Shown here in pieces: positions 1-5,682 of a stretch of DNA of 5,682 nucleotides. The notes below the pieces were generated by a model. It saw only the letters and a program-made list of their open reading frames with translations. It was not told where the DNA came from and made no database searches. The translations under genes were made by a program, and so were the position numbers. Position 1 is the first letter of the stretch. Each line of letters opens with the position of its first letter. The stretch lies in contig PMBP01000407.1 of assembly GCA_003152975.1 (NCBI GenBank), forward strand, positions 1 through 5,682, in the 5' to 3' direction. Origin of the DNA: Phycisphaerales bacterium (GTDB taxonomy: Bacteria > Planctomycetota > Phycisphaerae > Sedimentisphaerales > Anaerohalosphaeraceae).

Positions 1-2
1 AG

Positions 3-566
3 CCCGCCAAGGCCGCCGCCAAGGTCAAATTCCCGTACAGCGGCAAGGATTCACAATTGATCGAGACCCTCAAGCCCTCAACCTATCTGCAAAGCGATCT
101 GGAGGTCATCCGCGACCTGGCCAAACAGGCCGTCGGCAACGAGAAAGATGCCGCCGCTGCCGCAAAGAAGATCGAGTCGTTCGTCAACAAATATATCACC
201 CAGAAGGATCTGTCGATCGGGTACGCGACCGCCGGCGAAGTGGCCGCGGGCAGGCAGGGCGATTGCACCGAGCACGCCGTGCTGACGGCGGCAATGTGCC
301 GGGCGGCCGGAATCCCGGCGCGGGTGGCGGTGGGGCTGGTCTATGTGGATAGCTTTGCCAACCGCGAGCATGTCTTCGGCGGACACGCCTGGGCGCAGGC
401 GAATATCGGGGGCAAGTGGATCAACCTGGACGCCACGCGGGTCCCGCGCGAAAATCCCGCCGGTTACATTATGCTTGGCATGGGCAACGGAGACCCGCAG
501 GATTTCTTCGGGATGGTCAACACGCTGGGCTGTTTCACCATCGAAAGCGTCGAGCCGGCGAAATAA
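3..566 (+). CDS. Transglutaminase-like domain protein, C-terminal part (5' end outside window)
   Basis: The frame is open from the left edge to a TAA at 564-566, so only the last 187 residues are visible. A TTG at 57 is not needed as a start, because coding continues upstream without a stop. Residues are counted from position 3. The papain-like transglutaminase core shows Cys88 in GDCTEHA, His128 in GGHAWAQ and Asp143 in NLDATR, in the usual order and spacing for the Cys-His-Asp triad of the COG1305 / Transglut_core family. A helical stretch rich in Ala and Lys (about residues 40-60) precedes it. Bacterial members are cysteine peptidase- or transglutaminase-like enzymes, often exported and of unknown substrate; the intact triad suggests an active enzyme. 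Any signal peptide or N-terminal domain lies outside the window. The gene converges on the GH5-like gene, with a hairpin between them. Family is secure; substrate and exact reaction cannot be told. Confidence 0.88.
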   Translation, partial: PAKAAAKVKFPYSGKDSQLIETLKPSTYLQSDLEVIRDLAKQAVGNEKDAAAAAKKIESFVNKYITQKDLSIGYATAGEVAAGRQGDCTEHAVLTAAMCRAAGIPARVAVGLVYVDSFANREHVFGGHAWAQANIGGKWINLDATRVPRENPAGYIMLGMGNGDPQDFFGMVNTLGCFTIESVEPAK

Positions 567-571
567 TGGAG

Positions 572-591
572 GGCCGCACTCTGTTGCGGCC
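572..591. terminator. Hairpin between convergent genes, probable bidirectional terminator
   Basis: GGCCGCA at 572-578 is the exact reverse complement of TGCGGCC at 585-591, giving a 7-bp GC-rich stem with a 6-base loop (579-584). It lies 5 bases after the + strand stop and 7 bases after the - strand stop, filling the gap between two convergent genes. That is where a shared terminator is expected. The T tracts are poor on both strands (GCATTTGTC on +, CTCCATTATTT on -), so it may act weakly or only as a transcript-end stabiliser. Confidence 0.55.
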
Positions 592-598
592 GCATTTG

Positions 599-1918
599 TC
601 AGGGCTTCTCGGCCGCGGCCACCATCCGATTGGCTTGTTCAATCTGCTGGAGAACCTCGTCGGTTTTTCCATACATCAGTTGAAATTCGGCGTCGGCCAT
701 ATGTCGCGACCGATCATCGTTGAAAGTCCAATACAGCATGATCGGGATCTTCGTCTGCACGACCTGCTGCAGTTGGCCGCGAACCATCTCGATCACCGCC
801 GGATCCGTAAACCGCCGATTCATTCCCTCGTATGGCCCGATCTCACCGACCAAAAGGGGTTTGCCGATCTTCTCGGCCATCTTCTGATAGATGGCGATAT
901 TCGACGGATCCGTTTTTGATTTTCCGAAGGCCGAGACGGCGTCGTTGTAGAAATGGATGCTGATGACATTGATCGGATCCGGATGGAGCAGGCGAAGAAT
1001 CTGCTCGATCTGTTCGGGCGTGTCGTTGACCCAGCCGTCTTTACCGCCTTTGTTGGCGCGGGCCGCCAGCAGCAGGTGCATGGCACAGGGCCGTGGGCTG
1101 CTGTGGCCGGTGGTGATCAGGTGATGGGCATCGATCGAACGAATCATGCCGGCCATCTGCCGCGTGCAGGCGGCCAGGTCGTCGCTGGTGAAGTTGTTGG
1201 TTCGGTCGCGGATGACCGGCTGTGTTGCCAGAGATACTCCCCCCTTGTCGATCGGCCCGTCGGCCAGTTGGATGTCGGCGCCGAGGTTCCATTCGTTGCC
1301 GAGTTCCCACATGGCGATCGTCGGCCGGTCTTTGTAGCGGGTGACCACTTCCCGCATGTACTCCTCGACGATCTTGCGGCCGGGGCTGGCCGGATTTGCG
1401 ATGCCCTCGCGGAGACTGTGGTGGCCGAGATCGCCGAGATTGGCCACGAACCAGCACAGCGACGCGATGATCCGGATCTGGTGGCGGTCACACAGATCGA
1501 GGACAGCATCGAATTGCTCGAAGTATCGGCGGCGTTTTTCGATCTGCTTTTGCGGCTCGTCGTCGAGCCAGAGCTGTTTCCATGTCCCCGACCAGTACGG
1601 CGATACATTGGTTCGAAGAATCGTAAAACCGTGATCGTGCAATTCCTTAAGGGCCTGTTCGGTAAAACCAAATTCGCTTTTGCCGGGTTCAACCAGTTCG
1701 CGGAGGGCGGACTGCTCAAACAGGTCGTACTTGTTGAAGCTCACGGCTCGAAATTCCTTACCATCCAGAATCAATCGGCTGCCCTGGCGTGTCAGGAATC
1801 CGGCCGGGGCCTTGGGAGTTGCCGGCGTCGTCGCGGCCAAACCCGATGCCAGTGCGGAGCATACGATGGCCAGACCCAGCAGAGCGGATCCGGTTCTTGC
1901 AGAGGTGAGGGTACTCAT
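599..1918 (-). CDS. Secreted GH5-like glycoside hydrolase (cellulase/mannanase-type fold)
   Basis: A 439-residue protein, probably exported: residues 1-29 form a signal peptide with a hydrophobic core (SALLGLAIVCSALASGLA) and Ala-x-Ala-type sites near 24-29. No lipobox surrounds Cys20. The rest reads as a clan GH-A TIM barrel. Arg102 is in LRTNVSPY. The acid/base is Glu209 in WELGNEW, preceded by the conserved Asn208. His322 and Tyr324 are in ISIHFYN, the nucleophile is Glu359 in LLVGEIGPYEG, and Trp397 is in LYWTFND. These match the retaining GH5 set, so beta-glycoside hydrolysis is likely. The conserved His usually found after strand beta3 is not evident (IIASLCWF, about 150-157), so the subfamily and substrate (mannan, glucan or other) are open; another GH-A family is possible. 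The ATG is chosen because it precedes the signal peptide and overlaps the recJ stop as ATGA. The best upstream purine run (AAGGA) is 12 bases away, consistent with coupling to recJ translation. Confidence 0.85.
   Translation of the reverse strand: MSTLTSARTGSALLGLAIVCSALASGLAATTPATPKAPAGFLTRQGSRLILDGKEFRAVSFNKYDLFEQSALRELVEPGKSEFGFTEQALKELHDHGFTILRTNVSPYWSGTWKQLWLDDEPQKQIEKRRRYFEQFDAVLDLCDRHQIRIIASLCWFVANLGDLGHHSLREGIANPASPGRKIVEEYMREVVTRYKDRPTIAMWELGNEWNLGADIQLADGPIDKGGVSLATQPVIRDRTNNFTSDDLAACTRQMAGMIRSIDAHHLITTGHSSPRPCAMHLLLAARANKGGKDGWVNDTPEQIEQILRLLHPDPINVISIHFYNDAVSAFGKSKTDPSNIAIYQKMAEKIGKPLLVGEIGPYEGMNRRFTDPAVIEMVRGQLQQVVQTKIPIMLYWTFNDDRSRHMADAEFQLMYGKTDEVLQQIEQANRMVAAAEKP
1915..1918 (-). 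promoter_or_regulatory. ATGA stop/start overlap joining recJ to the GH5-like gene
   Basis: On the - strand the recJ reading frame ends GAA TGA and the glycosidase begins ATG AGT, sharing the four bases ATGA. Such overlaps normally mean that the downstream gene is translated by ribosomes terminating on the upstream one. The nearest Shine-Dalgarno-like run, AAGGA at 1931-1935, is further away than usual, which makes independent initiation less likely. Confidence 0.8.
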
Positions 1919-3663
1919 TCGAATTGGATTTCCTTGAGGACAAATTGGATGGCGTCGCTGCCGCGATAGTTGTCAAGCTGGACCTCGTAGGCCACGCTGA
2001 AGCAATCGCTCTCCAGCAGTTTCTTTTCGAGCCGCCCCATGTCGAATCCGATGCAGCGGACCGAGGCGGTATGGTCGGTCACGGCCAGTTGCAGGTGGTC
2101 GCCGCGCTGGCCAACCTTCCGCGGCGGGGCGATCCATCGCACACCCCGTGTTGCAAAGACCGGCTTGGGGTTGCCCTGGCCGAACGGTTCCAGCCGCGCC
2201 AATTCTTTGACGGTGTCGGAGCCAAACTGGTCGATCGGGTATTCGGCGTCTATCTCGATGGTTGCAACGGCCCGATGTTCGCTAAGGCAAGTCCGGGCAT
2301 GTTCCTCGAACGCCGCCGCAAAGTCGGCGATCTTGTCTGGGGACAAGCGAAGCCCGGCGGCCTTGCGGTGCCCGCCAAAGCTCAACAGGTGCTGCGAACA
2401 GGCCGACAGGGCCTGGTGAATGTCGAAGCCGTCGATCGATCGGCCGGAGCCCTGTGCCGTGCCCGAGCCGTTGCCGGAATTGATCAGGATGGCCGGCCGA
2501 TTGTATTCTTCAAGGATCCGCGACGCGACGATCCCGATTACGCCGGTGTGCCAGCCCTCGTCGGCCAGCACGATCGTCCTGCGGTCGGGGTGATCGAGCC
2601 CCATCGCGTGGATCCGTTCGCGGGCCTGCTGGAAAATTTCCCGCTGGCACTGCTGGCGGCGGCGGTTCTGGTCCTTGAGGTATCGTGCGATCTGCATACA
2701 GCGAAGTTCGTTGTCGCAGGTCAGCAGCTCCACCGCCAGCCGCGCGTGTCCCATCCGCCCCGCGGCGTTGAGCATCGGGGCCAGACGAAAGGCGATGTCG
2801 TAGCTGTCGAGCGTATCGGAGTCCAGTTCCGCCGACTCGATCAGGGCCCGAATACCGGGCTGCCGCGACTGGGGCAGGGCCTTGAGGCCGTAATGCGTCA
2901 GGATCCGGTTTTCGCCCCGCAGATCGACCACATCGGCGACCGTGCCCATCGCCGCCAGCGTCGTGGCGTTCAGCAGGAAATTCCGCAGCGGCTCGTCGGC
3001 CCGCCGGCCGTTCTTGAAGGAGTTGACCACTGCCCAGGCCAGCTTGAAGGCGACCATCGCGCCGGCCGAGTCGGGGTTCGGATAAGTCGGGTCCAATCGC
3101 GGATGGACAATGGCCGCCGCTTCCGGCAGCCGCTCGTGCGGCTGGTGATGGTCGGTGACAACAACATCCATGCCCAGTTGCAGGGCCAGGAGGGTCTCTT
3201 CGACGGCCGTGATGCCGCAATCGACGGTGACCAACAGCTTGGCGCCGGTCTCGGCGATCTGGCGGATCGCTTCGGCGTTGACGCCGTAGCCCTCGTCGAT
3301 GCGGTGGGGGATGTAGAAATCGACCTTGCCGCCGAGCATCGTCAACAGGTGCCACAGGATCGCCACGCTGGTGATCCCATCGACATCATAATCGCCATAG
3401 ACCACGATCGGCTCGGACCGCTCAATCGCCTGGCGGATCCGCACCACGGCCGCCTCGACGCCGGGCATCCGCTCCGGTTCAATCAGGTCGGTGAGCTTGG
3501 GACTCAAAAAGACGCGGGCCTGTTCGACCGTCTCGATCCCCCGATTGAGAAGAACCTGGGCGAGAATCGAACTGGAGCCGAGCTTGCGGGCGAATTCCTT
3601 CACCCCCGACCCGGCCGGCCGTACCTTCCAGTTGGTTTTCGACGACTTCAGAATTAACGACAT
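1915..3663 (-). CDS. recJ: Single-stranded-DNA-specific 5'-3' exonuclease RecJ
   Basis: A 582-residue protein, close to the E. coli RecJ length, so full size. RecJ degrades single-stranded DNA 5' to 3' in the cytoplasm, acting in RecF-pathway recombination, mismatch repair and base-excision repair. The DHH phosphoesterase motifs are all present: DYDVDG (91-96), VDCGI (147-151), TDHH (170-173) and MGTVADVVDL (239-248). The DHHA1 part follows, with HTGVIGIVASRI (372-383), GSGRSIDGFDI (405-415) and GGHRKAAG (430-437). Then come EPFGQGNPKPVF (492-503) and the C-terminal OB-type domain (about 505-582). The acidic and His residues that bind the catalytic metals (Asp91, Asp93, Asp148, His172, His173) are intact. 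The start is the ATG at 3661-3663, preceded by a GGAAGGTGAT Shine-Dalgarno sequence. The gene sits 122 bases after the malectin lipoprotein gene and appears to have its own promoter. Its stop overlaps the glycosidase start. Its place among glycan genes is odd for a repair gene but nothing in the protein is unusual. Confidence 0.97.
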   Translation of the reverse strand: MSLILKSSKTNWKVRPAGSGVKEFARKLGSSSILAQVLLNRGIETVEQARVFLSPKLTDLIEPERMPGVEAAVVRIRQAIERSEPIVVYGDYDVDGITSVAILWHLLTMLGGKVDFYIPHRIDEGYGVNAEAIRQIAETGAKLLVTVDCGITAVEETLLALQLGMDVVVTDHHQPHERLPEAAAIVHPRLDPTYPNPDSAGAMVAFKLAWAVVNSFKNGRRADEPLRNFLLNATTLAAMGTVADVVDLRGENRILTHYGLKALPQSRQPGIRALIESAELDSDTLDSYDIAFRLAPMLNAAGRMGHARLAVELLTCDNELRCMQIARYLKDQNRRRQQCQREIFQQARERIHAMGLDHPDRRTIVLADEGWHTGVIGIVASRILEEYNRPAILINSGNGSGTAQGSGRSIDGFDIHQALSACSQHLLSFGGHRKAAGLRLSPDKIADFAAAFEEHARTCLSEHRAVATIEIDAEYPIDQFGSDTVKELARLEPFGQGNPKPVFATRGVRWIAPPRKVGQRGDHLQLAVTDHTASVRCIGFDMGRLEKKLLESDCFSVAYEVQLDNYRGSDAIQFVLKEIQFE

Positions 3664-3668
3664 CCCAT

Positions 3669-3678
3669 ATCACCTTCC
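3669..3678 (-). promoter_or_regulatory. Ribosome binding site of recJ
   Basis: On the - strand GGAAGGTGAT ends 5 bases before the recJ ATG, with the AAGGTG core 7 bases away. It closely matches the 16S anti-Shine-Dalgarno complement (GGAGGTGAT, with one extra A). It fixes the ATG at 3661-3663 as the start. An out-of-frame ATG 5 bases upstream (3666-3668) is too close to the site to be favoured. Confidence 0.75.
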
Positions 3679-3699
3679 GTGGACTTCAATTTGATGCTC

Positions 3700-3727
3700 A
3701 TGGTAACCTGTCTTGGCCCATTGTCAA
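3700..3727 (-). promoter_or_regulatory. Candidate sigma-70-type promoter for recJ and the GH5-like gene
   Basis: Read on the - strand, a perfect TTGACA (-35; 3722-3727) is followed after 16 bases by TACCAT (-10; 3700-3705, four of six matching TATAAT). Transcription would start near 3693, leaving a leader of about 30 bases that contains the recJ Shine-Dalgarno site. The position in the only sizeable gap of the - strand cluster supports it. The weak -10 and 16-base spacer keep confidence moderate. Confidence 0.5.
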
Positions 3728-3737
3728 TGGCCAGACA
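3709..3737. repeat. Imperfect palindrome over the recJ -35 element (possible operator)
   Basis: On the + strand the left arm is TGTC-T-TGGCC-C-ATTG and the right arm is CAAT-GGCCA-GACA around a central T at 3724. All 13 bases of the right arm find a partner, with two unpaired bases (T3713, C3719) in the left arm. The inner CATTG-T-CAATG is a perfect dyad, and the -35 TTGACA lies at its centre. It could be a repressor or activator site, or a hairpin formed in transcripts reading through from the malectin gene. No T tract follows it, so it is unlikely to be an intrinsic terminator. Confidence 0.5.
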
Positions 3738-3785
3738 CAATCGTCCGATTCCGGAGGGTGTTTTGGGGATGTCGAGCGATTATTC

Positions 3786-4523
3786 TTACTCGGCAAAAAT
3801 CTCGATGCCGTTGATCGCCGGATTTTCGATGTTCGGTGTAAAGGTAATCTTCAGCTTGCCGTCGGTCACCGCAACGCCCTTGTACTCGCGCTGGATCGCC
3901 TTATACGGCCCGCCGGCTTCCTTGAAGAGGTCGAAATCCTTTACCGGTTCCTGCCCCTGCACGACAAACGAATACACCCGCTGACCGACCCCGGTGATGC
4001 CCGTGAAGCACTCGGCGAAATGCAGCCGGACGGTGTACTTGCCGTTGGGCAGATTGAACTGGTAGGCGCTCATGCTGTACCGCTCGGTCCGGAAGATCTG
4101 CGGGAACGCAACGCCGGGGACCTCGAAGGTCTCGGTCCGCTCGACGGTCATCCCATCCAACGGGCTAAGCGAAGCGCCGGGGAACTTGACTTCGTCGGGT
4201 AGCCAGAGGTTGCCGTCCTTGTCGGTATAGGGCTGGTTTGCCCCGCAAGAAACGCGAATGACCAGCTTGGGTGCGGCCGGTACTGGCGGTGCCGGGGGAA
4301 CAGCCGGGGCCGCGGGGGCCTTCGGAGCCGCTGGTGTCGCTGCCACAGGCGCTGGTGCAGCGGGCTTGGCAGGTGCCGCTACCGCGGGCTTTGCGGGTTC
4401 TGCCGGGGCTGCGGGTTTGACGGGGGTAACCGGAGCGGCGGATTTCTCGGCCTCTTGGCATCCGCTCAACGCGGCCAAAAAGACCATCATCGCAATTCCG
4501 CTGATCCATTGTTTTCGTGTCAT
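3786..4523 (-). CDS. Malectin-domain lipoprotein with Pro/Ala-rich linker
   Basis: A 245-residue predicted lipoprotein. Residues 1-21 are a signal peptide (basic MTRK, hydrophobic core) ending in the lipobox LSGC, so Cys22 would be lipidated and the protein anchored in a membrane. Residues 29-86 are almost only Ala, Pro, Val and Lys, a flexible spacer. Residues 87-245 match the malectin fold, known for carbohydrate binding (di-glucose in animal malectin). Matching blocks are IRVSCGANQPYTDKDGNLW (89-107), FRTERYS (144-150), LPNGKYTVRLHFAE (158-171), GVGQRVYSFVVQGQ (178-191), KDFDLFKEAGGPYKA (195-209) and NPAINGIEIFAE (234-245). FRTERYS resembles the QTERY block that holds sugar-contacting aromatics in animal malectin. 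The start ATG has an AAGGAG site six bases upstream. The gene follows the fucosidase by 40 bases, so an operon is likely; the protein probably holds glycans at the cell surface for such enzymes. Ligand unknown; no catalytic residues are seen. Confidence 0.9.
   Translation of the reverse strand: MTRKQWISGIAMMVFLAALSGCQEAEKSAAPVTPVKPAAPAEPAKPAVAAPAKPAAPAPVAATPAAPKAPAAPAVPPAPPVPAAPKLVIRVSCGANQPYTDKDGNLWLPDEVKFPGASLSPLDGMTVERTETFEVPGVAFPQIFRTERYSMSAYQFNLPNGKYTVRLHFAECFTGITGVGQRVYSFVVQGQEPVKDFDLFKEAGGPYKAIQREYKGVAVTDGKLKITFTPNIENPAINGIEIFAE
4266..4439 (-). repeat. Low-complexity Pro/Ala/Lys linker-coding segment
   Basis: This stretch codes residues 29-86 of the malectin lipoprotein. It consists of degenerate PAKPA, AAPA and PAVPPAPP units. 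The codons vary, so this is amino-acid-level rather than exact DNA repetition. The likely role is a spacer holding the binding domain away from the membrane or through cell-wall material. Confidence 0.8.
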
Positions 4524-4529
4524 GACTGG

Positions 4530-4538
4530 CTCCTTTCC
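4530..4538 (-). promoter_or_regulatory. Ribosome binding site of the malectin lipoprotein gene
   Basis: On the - strand GGAAAGGAG ends six bases before the ATG at 4521-4523. It is a strong Shine-Dalgarno match with good spacing and settles the start, which in turn gives a well-formed lipoprotein signal peptide. It lies in the 40-base gap after the fucosidase stop; I see no convincing promoter or terminator in that gap. Confidence 0.8.
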
Positions 4539-4563
4539 ATATTGATTGAGTTTTTGTTAGCGA

Positions 4564-5682
4564 TTACGGATTGACTTGCGGCTGGAGAAGCAGCCCGAAT
4601 TCGTTGATTAATGGTGCAGCCCTCGACTTGAGAATGTTGAGGCGGACTTTGGCCGCGGTCGTGTCGGCAAACCGGATCAGACGCTTGTAGCCGATGGTTG
4701 TGCCCTTGGCGATCGGCTTAAATGCGGAGCCGTCCCACGCCTCCACCGAAAAATCTTCCACCCGCTGGCCTTTGGGGATGAACTCCTGGACCATCACGCA
4801 ATTGAAGGTTTTCGGGCTGCCCAGATCAAACTCGACCGTTGCCGCGGTCTTGCCTTCGCCCGGCGACCAGGCACTTTCCCAGTTTCCATCGAGGAGTTTG
4901 TTTGTCCCCTCCGCCGACCCGCCGATGACCGTGACCTTGCTCCCGGCAGCCAGGTTGGTCTTGAAGGTCTCGCGGATGATCTTCCCAAATTCGGCCAAAT
5001 GGGCGGCATCGGTCTGGTGGATCAGGCCGCGCCGATCCGGCGGTAAGTTCAGCAGCAAAAGCGAGTTACGACCGACGGATGCGTAGTAAATATCCAAAAG
5101 CTGCTTGACGGTCTTGACCTTGCCATCTTCGGCGGCATGATAGAACCAGCCGGGGCGGATTGAGACATCGGTCTCGGCCGGATACCAGACCATGTACTTG
5201 GATTTCTTGAGCAAATCCAGACTGCCGAGGTCTTTGCCGGTGACCCGCCCGCCCGCCTCCAAGTTGTATCCCAGCCCCTCCAGCGTATCGACACCGACGA
5301 CGCTCCATTCCGTCTCGCGGGCCAGGCCGCTTTCGTTACCCACCCAGCGGACATCGGGGCCGTTGAAGATCACCGCATTGGGGGCCAGCTCGCGGACGAC
5401 GGCGTTGAACATCGGCCAGTCATAGACCTGCTTTTTGCCGTTGGGCCCCTCGCCGCAGGCCCCGTCGAACCAGACCTCGGAAACCGGGCCGTAATTCGTC
5501 AGCAGTTCCCGCAACTGGTTACAGAAATGCTCGTTGTACTTGGGCGAATCGCCGTAGGTCTTTTCGTGCCGGTCCCACGGCGACAGGTACAGGCCGATTT
5601 CGATACCGGCTTCCTTGCACGCGGCCGCAAATTCGCCGACCACATCGCCCTTGCCGTCCTTCCACGGGCTGTTCTTGACCGA
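4564..5682 (-). CDS. GH29 alpha-L-fucosidase with C-terminal F5/8-type C domain (N-terminus outside window)
   Basis: The frame is open to the right edge, giving 372 C-terminal residues (counted from 5682); a GTG at 5641-5643 is internal, not the start, since SVKNSPWKDGKGDVV before it is family-conserved. The enzyme would hydrolyse terminal alpha-L-fucose with retention. Landmarks are GLYLSPWDRHE (30-40), the nucleophile Asp73 in EVWFDGACGEG, GPDVRWVGNESGLA (108-121), SIRPGWFYHA (174-183), and QLLDIYYASVGRN (194-206) followed by LLLNLPPDRRGL. Glu117 in GNESG, 44 residues after Asp73, fits the acid/base position of subfamily GH29-B (alpha-1,3/1,4-fucosidases such as BiAfcB and plant FUC1). Residues about 243-367 form a discoidin (F5/8 type C, CBM32-like) beta-sandwich, with LLDGNWESAWSPGEG and ATVEFDLGSPKTFN. 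About 100-150 N-terminal residues, including the His-rich active-site region and any signal peptide, are missing. The malectin lipoprotein gene follows after 40 bases. Family is very secure; linkage specificity is inferred. Confidence 0.95.
   Translation of the reverse strand, partial: SVKNSPWKDGKGDVVGEFAAACKEAGIEIGLYLSPWDRHEKTYGDSPKYNEHFCNQLRELLTNYGPVSEVWFDGACGEGPNGKKQVYDWPMFNAVVRELAPNAVIFNGPDVRWVGNESGLARETEWSVVGVDTLEGLGYNLEAGGRVTGKDLGSLDLLKKSKYMVWYPAETDVSIRPGWFYHAAEDGKVKTVKQLLDIYYASVGRNSLLLLNLPPDRRGLIHQTDAAHLAEFGKIIRETFKTNLAAGSKVTVIGGSAEGTNKLLDGNWESAWSPGEGKTAATVEFDLGSPKTFNCVMVQEFIPKGQRVEDFSVEAWDGSAFKPIAKGTTIGYKRLIRFADTTAAKVRLNILKSRAAPLINEFGLLLQPQVNP

Noticed and set aside
953..1969. Open frame of 338 codons on the + strand opposite the GH5-like gene
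   Set aside because: Antisense shadow: no recognisable motif or signal peptide, and the opposite strand carries a full catalytic set.
1924..3657. Very long open frame on the + strand (about 577 codons) opposite recJ
   Set aside because: It mirrors recJ almost exactly, contains no recognisable domain, and is the usual antisense shadow of a GC-rich gene; recJ has every family motif.
3744..3755. TCCG/CGGA stem as terminator of the malectin lipoprotein gene
   Set aside because: Only 4 bp with a 4-base loop and no T tract; too weak to call.
4520..4540. Six-codon upstream frame (ATG at 4538-4540) whose TGA overlaps the malectin lipoprotein ATG
   Set aside because: It has no Shine-Dalgarno site of its own and its start contains the ribosome site of the real gene; the overlap is most likely chance.
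4258..4545. Gly/Ala-rich open frame on the + strand resembling a repetitive structural protein
   Set aside because: It is the complement of the Pro/Ala linker codons (GCN and CCN read as NGC and NGG) and has no independent support.
1..5682. CRISPR arrays, tRNA or rRNA genes, insertion sequences, attachment sites or a defence system around recJ
   Set aside because: No regularly spaced repeats, terminal inverted repeats, transposase motifs or RNA gene signatures were seen, and the RecJ protein is of ordinary housekeeping form.

Overview
The window is GC-rich bacterial chromosome with five tightly packed protein genes. One runs on the + strand: the 3' end of a transglutaminase-like gene, cut by the left edge. 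Four run on the - strand, in transcription order: the 3' part of a GH29 alpha-L-fucosidase cut by the right edge, a malectin-domain lipoprotein, the single-strand DNA exonuclease gene recJ, and a secreted GH5-like glycoside hydrolase. Fucosidase plus malectin lipoprotein plus other secreted glycosidases, with high GC, suggest a polysaccharide-degrading member of the PVC group, perhaps Planctomycetes/Phycisphaerae. This is inference from gene content only, because no rRNA or lineage marker is present.

Layout. Positions 3-566 (+) encode a C-terminal transglutaminase-like domain with a complete Cys-His-Asp triad. The 32-base gap to the convergent GH5-like gene holds a perfect 7-bp hairpin (572-591), probably a terminator serving both sides. 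Positions 599-1918 (-) encode the GH5-like enzyme. Its ATG overlaps the recJ stop in an ATGA, so the two are probably translationally coupled. recJ (1915-3663, -) is full length with all DHH-family motifs. It has a good Shine-Dalgarno sequence, and upstream lies a sigma-70-like promoter whose -35 sits inside an imperfect palindrome. The malectin lipoprotein (3786-4523, -) is anchored through Cys22 and a Pro/Ala/Lys linker. It follows the fucosidase (4564 to the right edge, -) by 40 bases.

How the genes work together. The fucosidase and malectin lipoprotein look like a small glycan-processing operon, with one enzyme releasing fucose and one surface-anchored binding protein. recJ is a housekeeping repair gene that appears to have its own promoter and carries the glycosidase behind it. 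I see no mobile element, CRISPR array, RNA gene or defence system, and no clear evidence of an undescribed system. The most useful leads are the recJ-glycosidase overlap and the palindrome over the recJ -35 element.
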